DNA of 64,000 bases. Source: Vibrio azureus. Lineage in GTDB: Bacteria; Pseudomonadota; Gammaproteobacteria; Enterobacterales; Vibrionaceae. Below the pieces are notes generated by a model. It was not told where the DNA came from. It worked only from the letters and a program-made list of their open reading frames with translations, and searched no databases. The position numbers and the translations under genes were made by a program. The stretch is taken from contig NZ_CP018616.1 in NCBI RefSeq assembly GCF_002849855.1, positions 186,001 to 250,000 of the forward strand. Reading direction: 5' to 3'. Below, piece after piece: positions 9,359 through 18,087 of this stretch (within the stretch, counting starts at the first letter, position 1; each line of letters starts with the position of its first letter).

Positions 9359-9820
9359 ATGATTTATATAAATGCAATAATCATGACTTTACTATCGGTC
9401 ATTTGCTTTGAAGATATGAAATATAGGAAAATATACAATAAAAGAGTTCTATTTTTACTGGGATTACTGTGTTTCAAATTCTGCTTCGGACTGCTAGTGA
9501 TAGGCGAACCTATTGACTTCCATTGGTATGGGTTAATTATATATCTTGCTATTTCTGCGGGATTAATTCTACTTGGGTCTCTAGGTTTGATTGGCATGGG
9601 TGATGTCAAACTCATTATGATTATTATGCCATTTATTGGTGTAGATAATTACATGGATTTCTTATTTTATATGACTGTTGTGGGTGGGATTTTAGCAGTA
9701 ATTCAACTGGTAGTGCTAAATAGGATGTTTGAGTTTGTTGGATTCTCTTCGAAAGGTGTGCCGTATGCCATACCCATTATTGCTTCCTATGTCATGCATT
9801 CAACAATATTGTTTAGATAA
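9359..9820 (+). CDS. tadV: Tad prepilin peptidase (TadV/CpaA)
   Basis: A24-family aspartic peptidase of the short, methylase-less type, 153 aa, that cleaves Flp, TadE and TadF leaders at the inner membrane. The two catalytic aspartates are visible: Asp19 in CFEDMKYRKI and Asp83 in the GMGD motif (GMGDVKL). Several hydrophobic helices span the rest. It follows the third pilin by 8 bases and precedes the CpaB/RcpC gene by 9. Confidence 0.9.
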   Translation: MIYINAIIMTLLSVICFEDMKYRKIYNKRVLFLLGLLCFKFCFGLLVIGEPIDFHWYGLIIYLAISAGLILLGSLGLIGMGDVKLIMIIMPFIGVDNYMDFLFYMTVVGGILAVIQLVVLNRMFEFVGFSSKGVPYAIPIIASYVMHSTILFR

Positions 9821-9829
9821 AGGTTTTTC

Positions 9830-10606
9830 ATGAGATTTAAGACAATAGGTTTAATAGCAATATTTATCATTGCTCTTGGGACGCTAGGGATATATAAGTC
9901 TGATGCGTTAAATAAAATATCTACTAATGAGAAAGAGCTCCAAGATAAAAAAATTGAAAAAATAACAGTATCAGCTTTGGCGATTAAACAGGATTATGGG
10001 ACCGGCTCTTTAGTATCTTATGATTCATTTAAAACGATTAAAACGCAAATTGATGAAGCAGATAGATATAAATATATTACTGAAAGTGATAAAGATAGTT
10101 TAATTTCAAATGTGTTTTTTATTAAAAAGTCAATGAAATCGGGCGCCCTTATCGAAAAGAGCAACTTACAGGAACTCAATAGTGGGGATTTTACTGATGT
10201 CGTGATGAGAGTTGATCGCAGCACAGTAGAAGAATTCAAAGCTGACTTTTATGATATTTATTGGCATTTTAACCAATCAGGGAGAAGTAAGAATAACAGG
10301 AAGATTAAGCTTTTTGCCAAGAATGTATTTATCAGAACGATTGGTGAAGTAGAAGAAGGTGAAGAAAATACGAAACCATTTGATAAAGAACACGAAAAAC
10401 TAAGCCCAGTCGTTTTTTCAGTACAAAACAGATTCATCGATCGCTACCTTCAAGCTGATCAACTTGGTTACTTTAAAATAGTAAAGTCGGCAAGAAAGAC
10501 AATTAACTTAGAAAATTACTCTACTTTAGAAGTTGACTATTCAAAGGAAATTCAAGCCAATGATATTAGCTCAAGTTATAAATATGATGTCAACATTATT
10601 AAATAG
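9830..10606 (+). CDS. rcpC: Flp pilus assembly protein RcpC/CpaB
   Basis: 258 aa, with an N-terminal signal/anchor helix (FKTIGLIAIFIIALGTLGIY) followed by a SAF-like segment (TVSALAIKQDYGTGSLVSYD ... MKSGALIEKSNL) typical of CpaB proteins. It acts in the periplasm with the RcpA secretin. Position between tadV and the secretin gene supports the call, since sequence similarity by eye is modest outside the SAF motif. AAAGG lies just upstream of the ATG. Its end overlaps the beginning of rcpA by about 20 bases. Confidence 0.85.
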   Translation: MRFKTIGLIAIFIIALGTLGIYKSDALNKISTNEKELQDKKIEKITVSALAIKQDYGTGSLVSYDSFKTIKTQIDEADRYKYITESDKDSLISNVFFIKKSMKSGALIEKSNLQELNSGDFTDVVMRVDRSTVEEFKADFYDIYWHFNQSGRSKNNRKIKLFAKNVFIRTIGEVEEGEENTKPFDKEHEKLSPVVFSVQNRFIDRYLQADQLGYFKIVKSARKTINLENYSTLEVDYSKEIQANDISSSYKYDVNIIK

Positions 10607-11810
10607 AAAAGTATTTTTTGCTTTTATGTTGCCACTCATTGCTTTTGGTACTCAGGCAAGCGTCTATTTATCAATGTCGGTTAATGAGACAAGGTATGTT
10701 CCTTTGTCTTATATACCCAAAGATATAGTGATAGGTTCTGAAAAAATGCTTGGGGTAACCTTAACCGACAGTAATAACTTGTACTTTATTGCTCATGCTG
10801 CGGGTAAGAGTAAAGTCATTGTTAAAGGTGAAGATGAAACAACAGAGTATATTATTCATATTCGTGATGTTGATAAAGATATTGAAAGTTTAAATAAATA
10901 TCTTAATTCTGCAGGTTTTTCAGATATCAGGGCTGTAAAAGTTGCAGGGAAAATATATATTAATGGGCCTATAAAAGATAGTGTCGAGAAAAGGGAACTG
11001 AATACTTTAATAAAGAAAGCCATCTCTTCTCAATATATAGATAACACGACTATTACTGAAAATCGTCAAATCCAGATTAAACTTACTATGGCTGAAGTAT
11101 CAAAGCATATTGATGAAGAGTTGGGCATTCAATGGAGCGCAGGCTGGAGCAAAATTGATGGGATAACCAGTGATTTCTTGAAAGCAACGATCGGAATATT
11201 ATCAAGAAATAATTTAGCTACTGTTCTGACCAGACCTTCGATCATTGTTACCAACAATTCGACTGCAAGCTTTGAAGCAGGTGGTGAAATACCAGTTTTA
11301 AAGTCAGACGATGGTAATGTTGATATCGAGTTTAAAAAGTATGGTATACAACTTGAGTTTAAACCTGAAATAAAAAGAGACCAAAGTATTGATTTAAGGG
11401 CTAATATATCGTCATCACAAATCGCTGGATTTATCGATTTAGATGGTAATCAAACACCACAGTTGAATACTCGAAAAGTAAATACTGAGCTTAATGTCCA
11501 TGATGGCGATATTTTTGTACTAGCAGGTCTGATTGATAATAGTCAAAGCCAAGCTGTAACAAAAGTACCTCTATTAGGCTACTTGCCAATTATTGGAGCA
11601 TTATTTACCTCTGAGAATTTTCAATCTAACAAAACTGAACTAATGGTTTTTGCTGAAGTTAATTTTGTTGAAAATAGTATCGATCAACCCAATCTTCCTC
11701 AAGTCAAAATGAAATCGTCTTTATCTGTTTTTACTAATATAGATTTAAAAAGTAGTCGTCCTGAAATAAAAGATTTTATAGAGAATGCTAAGTATCATTA
11801 TGAAAACTAG
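10584..11810 (+). CDS. rcpA: Tad outer-membrane secretin RcpA/CpaC
   Basis: Outer-membrane channel of the Tad pilus, 408 aa from this start. The frame is open from 10533, but from 10584 the protein begins with a good signal peptide (LNRKVFFAFMLPLIAFGTQA). The C-terminal half is a secretin domain: TRPSIIVTNNSTASFEAGGE, then the signature VPLLGYLPIIGALFTSE and TELMVFAEVNFV. The N-terminal half is a BON/secretin-N type region. It is shorter than many CpaC proteins. It overlaps rcpC upstream and the lipoprotein gene downstream, so translation is probably coupled. Confidence 0.9.
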   Translation: MMSTLLNRKVFFAFMLPLIAFGTQASVYLSMSVNETRYVPLSYIPKDIVIGSEKMLGVTLTDSNNLYFIAHAAGKSKVIVKGEDETTEYIIHIRDVDKDIESLNKYLNSAGFSDIRAVKVAGKIYINGPIKDSVEKRELNTLIKKAISSQYIDNTTITENRQIQIKLTMAEVSKHIDEELGIQWSAGWSKIDGITSDFLKATIGILSRNNLATVLTRPSIIVTNNSTASFEAGGEIPVLKSDDGNVDIEFKKYGIQLEFKPEIKRDQSIDLRANISSSQIAGFIDLDGNQTPQLNTRKVNTELNVHDGDIFVLAGLIDNSQSQAVTKVPLLGYLPIIGALFTSENFQSNKTELMVFAEVNFVENSIDQPNLPQVKMKSSLSVFTNIDLKSSRPEIKDFIENAKYHYEN

Positions 11811-12270
11811 TTTAAAGTTAACCTTATCTGCAATATTATTATTTTCTATGCTTGGATGCAGTCAAAGTTTTAAAGGTGAAAATGTATATATTGTTCATGA
11901 AATAAAAAATGAAGAGAATATTAACTATACTCTTCCATTTTCTAAAGCGATAAACTCAGAGATTAAGAATGGTACAGTATCGTGGATACATGGCATCAAT
12001 ATATATCATACAAACAATATATCCAAAGAAAGACTTTATCAATTAAAGATTGATCTTGAAAATATTTATGACTTTTCCCCTAAGTTTACCAATATTGGAA
12101 GTTATCAAGGCAGAAAATTATTACTGTGGGAAGTGCATGTAAGCGATCATAGGCTCATCAAGTGTGAAACTTGGGAAGTTCCCAGTGGCCATCATTTGAT
12201 GAATGAAAGTGAAATTGATCAGTTTGTAAATGGAACGGCTTGTTCATCACTAGAGGTTTGGCCAAAATGA
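11800..12270 (+). CDS. Putative Tad lipoprotein (RcpB/CpaD position)
   Basis: 156 aa with an N-terminal signal (KTSLKLTLSAILLFSMLGC) that looks like a lipoprotein leader, although the lipobox MLGC is not ideal. The rest shows no motif I recognise. Its place between the secretin RcpA and TadZ is that of RcpB/CpaD, the outer-membrane lipoprotein partner of the secretin, and that is the likely role. The ATG lies inside the end of rcpA (11-base overlap). Confidence 0.65.
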   Translation: MKTSLKLTLSAILLFSMLGCSQSFKGENVYIVHEIKNEENINYTLPFSKAINSEIKNGTVSWIHGINIYHTNNISKERLYQLKIDLENIYDFSPKFTNIGSYQGRKLLLWEVHVSDHRLIKCETWEVPSGHHLMNESEIDQFVNGTACSSLEVWPK

Positions 12271-13418
12271 TTCTCGAAAAACTAAAAAAAGTAAATAAAA
12301 CCCAATCTGGTGTAAAGTCAAAATCATTTTCTCCTTATATCATCATTGTTATTTCTAATAACATAGATTTAATAGAGCAAATACAGAACTATTTTTCTGC
12401 ATATAGTGTTGATGTCATCAGGTACAATGATAGTTTAGACGCACTCGAAAACTTATTTAACTTGTATTTTAAGTCTAAGGTATATGTTATTAGTGATGAA
12501 CTTACTTTACAGGATAATGGTGGAGTAGAGAAGTTTATAGAGGTTACTAAAGGGCGAGTTGGTACATTACTCTATGGAGAGAAAGAGGAACTGGATTACT
12601 ATTGGACAATAAAATCATCTGGTATTGATGAGTATACAAGCTTATCCGATAAAACTAACCAGGTTTTCAATGTAATCTTATACTTTTTTGGTATTGCAAA
12701 ATCGAGCAGTAGCCACTGGTTTATGATTTCTGATACAACTTCAAGTCATGGAGGTCAGATCCTTCAACATTTATATGAAAGCTTGCACACATATGTTAAA
12801 CAGCGTCCCAGCTTAAATACTTTGTTTATTAATCTTGATATGTATAGTATTTCTTTGGATGCAAGAATAGGGAAAAAAGTTGATTCAAAAATAATAAACT
12901 CTCTAATCAATGATGAAAGCTTAGACATAAAAGTTGCTCAGGAATATATTGTAAAAATCGAAGAAAACTTATCATACTTTTCAATAGATCTATTACATCA
13001 TACTAACTTGAATTCTATAAATAAAATATCAGATAAGTTGATGAGTTTTTTTGATTTATTTGATGGTGATTATTCATATATTTTTATATATGTTCCTTTT
13101 TATATTTCTAAGTTGGATATTTATCACAAGCTAATAAATCGCTCTGACAATGTTACTTTAGTAACAGATGCGTCTCTTGATTCCGTCTATATGCTCAAAT
13201 ATATCACAGAGCAAGAAGGTAAAAATTTAGAAAATAATATTAAGACATTTAAATATGATTCAAATGATGAGGGCAGGTATTTACTAGATGAAGGTAATAT
13301 CTATAAGAAAACAGGACAGAAGATAAGCTATAATTTTAACTTGAATAAAAGAAAAAGATTTTTTAAAGAAAAAAAATCTAGAGATGAAATAATTTATAGG
13401 TTAATTAAAAATGATTGA
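12267..13418 (+). CDS. tadZ: TadZ/CpaE-like pilus localisation protein
   Basis: 383 aa. An N-terminal receiver-like region (YIIIVISNNIDLIEQIQNYF) is followed by a ParA/MinD-like region (HWFMISDTTSSHGGQILQHL ... LFINLDMYSISLD). The Walker A lysine motif KGGxGKT is not present: the corresponding stretch reads DTTSSHGGQ, so nucleotide binding is doubtful. TadZ proteins place the Tad machine at a pole and are often atypical ATPases. It starts in an ATGA overlap with the lipoprotein stop and overlaps tadA by 8 bases, which fixes its place in the order. Confidence 0.75.
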   Translation: MILEKLKKVNKTQSGVKSKSFSPYIIIVISNNIDLIEQIQNYFSAYSVDVIRYNDSLDALENLFNLYFKSKVYVISDELTLQDNGGVEKFIEVTKGRVGTLLYGEKEELDYYWTIKSSGIDEYTSLSDKTNQVFNVILYFFGIAKSSSSHWFMISDTTSSHGGQILQHLYESLHTYVKQRPSLNTLFINLDMYSISLDARIGKKVDSKIINSLINDESLDIKVAQEYIVKIEENLSYFSIDLLHHTNLNSINKISDKLMSFFDLFDGDYSYIFIYVPFYISKLDIYHKLINRSDNVTLVTDASLDSVYMLKYITEQEGKNLENNIKTFKYDSNDEGRYLLDEGNIYKKTGQKISYNFNLNKRKRFFKEKKSRDEIIYRLIKND

Positions 13419-14655
13419 TTCAAATGTTTTTGTCTTATGTAGAAAGTTTGTTCTAGACAATGTTGATATTACCGAGATCCAAGGTGAGGATGACTCAATA
13501 AAGTATGAATATATTTACACTACGGTCATTGAATTTTTATCTAGTTCATCTTTTATATTAACAGAGTCAGATAGGCAGAAATTAACCAAAGATATAAAAG
13601 ATGATATTTTTGGTTACGGGCCTTTAGAACAACTATTGTCTGATTCGACAATAAGTGACATTATGGTTAATAGCTTGAGTGAAACTTTTGTCGAGCGCAA
13701 TGGTAAACTTAATCGAGCATACGATGTATTTTTTCATAACGAGGAACAGGTTTTAAGAATCGCGAAAAAGATTGTTGCTCCCATAGGTCGTCGTATTGAT
13801 GAGAGCTCACCAATGGTTGATGCCAGACTACCAGACGGTAGTCGTGTCAATATTATTGTTCCCCCTGTTGCTTTAGATGGTTGCAGTATTTCTATCCGTA
13901 AGTTTCGTGAAGATAAGCTTGATATTGTCGATCTTGTCCATTTTGAATCAATGACTGAAGAGATGGCTCTGTATTTGAGTGTTATGGTGCGCTCTGCAGC
14001 AAATATTATCATTTCAGGTGGAACAGGTTCTGGTAAAACAACGTTACTTAATGCGTGCTCGAATGAAATTAATGATGGGCATCGTGTGGTTACTATCGAA
14101 GATGCAGCAGAGCTACAGCTGCAACATGGACATGTTGTGCGTTTAGAGTCTAGACCAGCAAGTAGTGAAGAATCTGGTGAAGTATCGATACGTTCACTCG
14201 TGATTAACTCATTACGTATGCGGCCAGATAGAATTATTGTTGGTGAGTGTCGTGGTGATGAGGCATTTGAAATGCTGCAAGCAATGAACACGGGTCATGA
14301 TGGTTCTATGTCAACTATACACTCTAATAACCCTAAAGATGCACTTATTCGTTTAGAAAGTATGATGATGATGACGGCTAGCAACTTGTCAGTGGAATCG
14401 ATAAAGAAACAAATAAGCCAAGCTGTCGATATCATTATACAAACAAGCCGACTTATTGATGGAAGACGTAAAATTACACATATAACAGAAATCGGCAGCT
14501 ATGATTCTGGCATGATCTCAACCCAAGATATTTTTGTATACGATCACAAGACCGATACGCATATTAATGAGGTTAAATCTACTCTTCTAGACCGTAAAGT
14601 TAAAGCGAATGGTTTAGAAAACGAAATGAGTTTGGTATTTCAAAATGGCCTTTAG
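13411..14655 (+). CDS. tadA: Tad pilus assembly/retraction ATPase TadA/CpaF
   Basis: Hexameric secretion ATPase of the VirB11/GspE superfamily, 414 aa, that powers Flp pilus extension and retraction. It shows FGYGPLEQLLSDSTISDIMVN near residue 70, Walker A SGGTGSGKTTLLNA near 203-215, the Asp box and Walker B region (RIIVGECRGDEAFEML) and the His box (GHDGSMSTIHSNNP). All key residues are intact. It is overlapped by tadZ upstream and by tadB downstream. Confidence 0.95.
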   Translation: MIDSNVFVLCRKFVLDNVDITEIQGEDDSIKYEYIYTTVIEFLSSSSFILTESDRQKLTKDIKDDIFGYGPLEQLLSDSTISDIMVNSLSETFVERNGKLNRAYDVFFHNEEQVLRIAKKIVAPIGRRIDESSPMVDARLPDGSRVNIIVPPVALDGCSISIRKFREDKLDIVDLVHFESMTEEMALYLSVMVRSAANIIISGGTGSGKTTLLNACSNEINDGHRVVTIEDAAELQLQHGHVVRLESRPASSEESGEVSIRSLVINSLRMRPDRIIVGECRGDEAFEMLQAMNTGHDGSMSTIHSNNPKDALIRLESMMMMTASNLSVESIKKQISQAVDIIIQTSRLIDGRRKITHITEIGSYDSGMISTQDIFVYDHKTDTHINEVKSTLLDRKVKANGLENEMSLVFQNGL

Positions 14656-15514
14656 GAAAGAAAAACTAGATGATTATATTGAAGATGCGATCATAAATGA
14701 ATCTAAAGAAAATAATATCTTCGATAAAATAAAAGCGAGTTTTAACGATTTTTACTTAAAGTATTTGAGCCAAAATATTTTGATCATGTTCTTCGATATT
14801 TATGGACTAAGTAATTTTATAATTCATATTGGTGTTGTTTTATTTTATATTTCTTTTATGCTCTTTGTTACCGATACTTTCAGATTTTCATACTTTTTGA
14901 CGAGTATTTTGATATCTCTAGTGGTTTTAATTGGTTTTTATCAGATCTTAAACGAGTATAAAAGAAAGCTAAGTGATTACTTTGAAGATAAATTTGCATT
15001 TGCTTTAAGGATGATAAGTAGGAATCTACTTTCTGGCCGAACGATTATTTCTGCTATGGAGTCAGCATCCCGTCATACAGTTGGAAAAATTCGCCTTGAA
15101 TTTGAACGTATCATTAAACAAGTACATGCTGGTAATACTTTGGAAGAGGCGTTAGCTTCAGGAGAAAAAATTTACCCTTACAAAGGCTATATTGTTTTCA
15201 GTGCAAACGTGCAAATGAGCTTAAAGCGTGGAGGGAGTATTAAAGATTCACTTAATGAGCTGGCTCAAGATCTTGTTGCTTCACAAGTTATAAGAAAAAA
15301 AACTCAAGCACTGACCTCTGAATCAAGGGGAGCAGCTAAGATACTCGCATTATTACCTTTCATTATGTTGTTTATATTAAAGAATTTGGCACAAGATAAT
15401 TTTAATTACCTGCTTAATGAACAATATGGTAAGTATATAATTGTCTATGTTGTTGTTAGTGTAACAATTGGTTTTGTTATGATTCAAAAAATGATAAATA
15501 GTGTTTCATTATGA
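14645..15514 (+). CDS. tadB: Tad inner-membrane platform protein TadB
   Basis: GspF-like polytopic platform protein, 289 aa. Two N-terminal membrane segments (IIHIGVVLFYISFMLFVTD; YFLTSILISLVVLIGFYQIL) are followed by the cytosolic T2SSF domain (LRMISRNLLSGRTIISAMES ... RGGSIKDSLNELAQDLV) and C-terminal helices. It works with TadC and TadA. It overlaps tadA by 11 bases and the tadC start by 4. Confidence 0.9.
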   Translation: MAFRKEKLDDYIEDAIINESKENNIFDKIKASFNDFYLKYLSQNILIMFFDIYGLSNFIIHIGVVLFYISFMLFVTDTFRFSYFLTSILISLVVLIGFYQILNEYKRKLSDYFEDKFAFALRMISRNLLSGRTIISAMESASRHTVGKIRLEFERIIKQVHAGNTLEEALASGEKIYPYKGYIVFSANVQMSLKRGGSIKDSLNELAQDLVASQVIRKKTQALTSESRGAAKILALLPFIMLFILKNLAQDNFNYLLNEQYGKYIIVYVVVSVTIGFVMIQKMINSVSL

Positions 15515-15816
15515 TTGTTGCTATAAGCCTTATTGTATTTTTTATAGGTGTATTCATCTTTATAATTAATAGCTTAAATATGAAGAAGGAACAAGATTAT
15601 GTTGATAACTTTATTTTCATGATATCTGATCATGATGATAAACAAGAATATTATAGTATATTTAACCAAATCTCTGAAAAGAAAAAGTTACTTGATGATT
15701 TTTTATATAGTTTATTGTCTAAGTACTTTTCTGAAAGTGAAATGTTTACTATGCTACCAAGTGGAGGGTTAATAGAAAAAAACATAAAACTAACTTCTTT
15801 TTATGTGTTTTCTTAG
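15511..15816 (+). pseudogene. tadC: tadC, 5' part (frameshifted)
   Basis: 101 codons: an N-terminal membrane helix (IVAISLIVFFIGVFIFIINS) and a soluble stretch, ending at TAG 15814-15816. The downstream frame (stop 16404-16406) is open from 15738 and reads on through a second hydrophobic segment (FLEVALFIYFIFFISG) that belongs between the two pieces. Joined by a -1 shift they give a ~295-aa protein, the normal TadC size. So this is one gene broken by a frameshift, not two genes. An A7C run at 15776-15783 is the probable point. It may be mutation, an assembly error or recoding. Confidence 0.8.
15777..15783 (+). other. In-frame slippery heptamer in tadC
   Basis: The bases A-AAA-AAC fall exactly in the zero frame of the upstream tadC part (AAA at 15778-15780, AAC at 15781-15783). 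A -1 slip here leads into the frame of the downstream part. No clear downstream stem-loop is visible in the following AT-rich 70 bases. Confidence 0.5.
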
Positions 15817-15857
15817 AGGTTGCTTTATTTATTTACTTCATTTTTTTTATATCAGGA

Positions 15858-16406
15858 GTGTCAATTAAATCTTTTACTATAGTGATTGTTTTTGTTTATG
15901 TTAACAATATCTTAGTTAAATTATTCTTTGAGAAGTTCTTCATCAAGGAAGAAAGAACTAGAATAAAAGTAAACTTTACTTATTTTCTGGATTTGCTAGC
16001 AACTGCAACGAAATCAGGTATGACGATTGAGCTTGCATTAATTGCGGTCTCTGAGTATATCGGTTCGATGTCATTATCATTGTCTAATTACATTCATATA
16101 TACTCAAATGATATTTCGACTAATGGATTCACAGTAGCAAGTGAAAACTTGAGAAAGAATATTGAAATTCAAGAAATAAAAGATTTCACAGCTGTACTTG
16201 AGAATGCTGTTGAAAGTGGCGCTGCTGTTAATGATGCTTTACGAATGTTATCTAAGGAAACCCGAAGTTTTCATTTTATTGAAACCGAAGAAAAAATTGG
16301 GAAAATAAGTGCTAAAATGGGCGTGCCTCTTATTTTATTCATCATGTTCCCAATCATTGTTGAAATTATTGCTCCTGGTGTTCTCAATCTTATGAGTAAA
16401 CTATAA
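15858..16406 (+). pseudogene. tadC: tadC, 3' part (T2SSF domain)
   Basis: 182 codons from a GTG at 15858, holding a membrane segment (SFTIVIVFVYVNNILVKLFF), the whole GspF-like domain (FLDLLATATKSGMTIELALI ... ENAVESGAAVNDALRML) and two C-terminal hydrophobic segments. AGGAG abuts the GTG with no spacing, so independent initiation would be poor. The frame is open upstream to 15738 and continues the tadC reading after a -1 shift. If translated only from here, the first membrane segments of TadC would be missing. The A of the tadD start codon is the last base of its stop. Confidence 0.75.
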
Positions 16407-17113
16407 TGAAAAAACTGATCATATATTGCCTTTTTGGCTTATGTTTATCTGCTTGTCAAGCAACCAAGACTTCTGAAATTGGTCCTGAGTTGACTTTTAA
16501 CCTAAAAAGCTACGAAAAGGTGATTTCTCAATTATCTGAAAAGAAGTTGCTTACAGACAGAGAAAACTACATGTTGGCGTATTCTTTTTATAAAATTGGT
16601 CAAAGTGATAGAGCTATATTTTTGCTGAGTGGTAAGAAGCAGTTAAAGGATGATGATCTCTATCTTTTAGCTATTATTTATTTAGAAAATAATGATAAAG
16701 CAAGTGCAAAAAACTACTTAGATAAAATAAAGTCCCACAAGTCCTATCAAGAAGATAACAAGCTGGCAGCAAAAGTAGATAATCTCTATTTATTAGCCAA
16801 ATGTGATGATCTTGGTAAAGAGCAATGTAGTACGGAATTTAACTCATTGAGTAAAAAATATCCAACCTCTGAGTTTATTTATAAGAATATGCTCCTGTCT
16901 CACTTCGTTTATCAGCCAAATGACAAGTCTAATTTCTTAAAGATTTATAATACCTATGAAACGAATAAGGAAGATCTGGAGTCTGTTGTACTGGCTGGTG
17001 TGATTTCAGGTCAGGATGATATTGCCATCGAGCTATTAAATAAAAAATATAAAGATAAAGACAAAGTATTATTAATTTATGAAGCGATAAAAGATGCAAA
17101 AGTTAACGAGTGA
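16406..17113 (+). CDS. tadD: TadD-like TPR lipoprotein
   Basis: 235 aa. Signal peptide with lipobox LSAC (Cys17), then helical repeat segments (NYMLAYSFYKIGQSDRAIFL; DDLYLLAIIYLENNDKASAK; EFIYKNMLL) that read as tetratricopeptide-like pairs. TadD is the outer-membrane pilotin-like TPR lipoprotein of the Tad system, and the position after tadC fits. It overlaps the stop of tadC by one base and the next gene by 20. Confidence 0.8.
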   Translation: MKKLIIYCLFGLCLSACQATKTSEIGPELTFNLKSYEKVISQLSEKKLLTDRENYMLAYSFYKIGQSDRAIFLLSGKKQLKDDDLYLLAIIYLENNDKASAKNYLDKIKSHKSYQEDNKLAAKVDNLYLLAKCDDLGKEQCSTEFNSLSKKYPTSEFIYKNMLLSHFVYQPNDKSNFLKIYNTYETNKEDLESVVLAGVISGQDDIAIELLNKKYKDKDKVLLIYEAIKDAKVNE

Positions 17114-17573
17114 ATCAGGCTCAGCTTCCGTGGAAGCAATATTTACTATTCCAATACTGATTTATATCCTTATTGTTATGGTTGGTTTTCTTCAATATGT
17201 TCATAATGAAAGTATATTTAACTATAATATAACTCGAGCATTACATTTGTTTGATTATAATTCTATCGTTATCGATAATGATCTTGATGCATCGAAGCTG
17301 AAGTTTATTGAATCTCTTAATTATAATTTGAATCAGAGTGTTATTAATTTAGATGAAGATAGCCTTCGTTTTGATTGCTTTGATGATTTAAATAGTCTTA
17401 TAAACAGTTCTTATTCTATTGAATGTAATAGAAGTACTATCGGTGAATCTCAAGTGATTCGTATTAGCTTTCAACTTGATTACAAGAGATTTTCTTGGTT
17501 ATTCTCGAAAATATTTCCAGATGACTTTTTAGGTTTGAGTAGGGAGTTAATTATCTTAAATGAATCAATTTAA
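17094..17573 (+). CDS. tadE: TadE-like pseudopilin
   Basis: 159 aa with the short leader ESGSASVEAIFTIPILIYIL: prepilin-like cleavage after SG, Glu at mature position 5-6, then a membrane helix. TadE family minor pilins are processed by TadV and needed for pilus assembly. The remainder is a Cys-containing periplasmic domain with no known motif. It overlaps tadD (20 bases) and the following gene (14 bases). Confidence 0.8.
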   Translation: MQKLTSESGSASVEAIFTIPILIYILIVMVGFLQYVHNESIFNYNITRALHLFDYNSIVIDNDLDASKLKFIESLNYNLNQSVINLDEDSLRFDCFDDLNSLINSSYSIECNRSTIGESQVIRISFQLDYKRFSWLFSKIFPDDFLGLSRELIILNESI

Positions 17574-18087
17574 TACAGATTCCGGCAGCATTGCTGTTGA
17601 AGCGACGATACTTATGCCATGTCTGTTGATTTTGACGCTTCTTATTATGCAATTTTCTGCTGCCACCTCTCTTAAACTTGAGTTATCTGATATGACTTTT
17701 CAAATAGGGCGTTTAATATCGAATAGACATGATGTGTTTTCAGGTAATCTATCTAGCACAGACATCAATAAGATATCTAAGGCTTTTCATCTTGAAGAAA
17801 GAAATATATCTATTTTTGTTGAAGAGCTAGCGTATGGAGAGATTGACTCCAGTGGACAGAATTACAATATATTAAAATTGTATCATGATATTGATGGTCG
17901 GCACTGCGACATAGATGAAGCATTATCTGTTCAGCCAGTAATTAATGCTTTTAATAAGTTTCACTCAGTTTATCGAGTGACTCTATGTCGTCATATTGAG
18001 AGCTTCAATACGCTTCCTATACCCAATACCCTCTATAACTGGTTTGAAGTTAAGTTTTCCTCGACCCACTATGGGATACATCACTAA
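17560..18087 (+). CDS. tadF: TadF-like pseudopilin
   Basis: 175 aa. It begins with NTDSGSIAVEATILMPCLLI, the same SG/S-x-x-VE cleavage and helix arrangement as TadE. The C-terminal domain carries two or three cysteines (HCDID; TLCRHIE). The gene order tadE-tadF-tadG supports the name. It overlaps the previous gene by 14 bases and its stop shares the A of the next ATG. Confidence 0.8.
   Translation: MNQFNTDSGSIAVEATILMPCLLILTLLIMQFSAATSLKLELSDMTFQIGRLISNRHDVFSGNLSSTDINKISKAFHLEERNISIFVEELAYGEIDSSGQNYNILKLYHDIDGRHCDIDEALSVQPVINAFNKFHSVYRVTLCRHIESFNTLPIPNTLYNWFEVKFSSTHYGIHH

Noticed and set aside
13734..14291. 185-codon open frame on the minus strand, opposite tadA
   Set aside because: It lies wholly within tadA, which has all secretion-ATPase motifs; the translation is Ser/Thr/Arg-rich and resembles no protein.
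15777..15783. Firm claim of programmed ribosomal frameshifting in tadC
   Set aside because: The slippery heptamer is in phase, but no stimulatory hairpin or internal Shine-Dalgarno was found, so recoding is kept only as one of three explanations.
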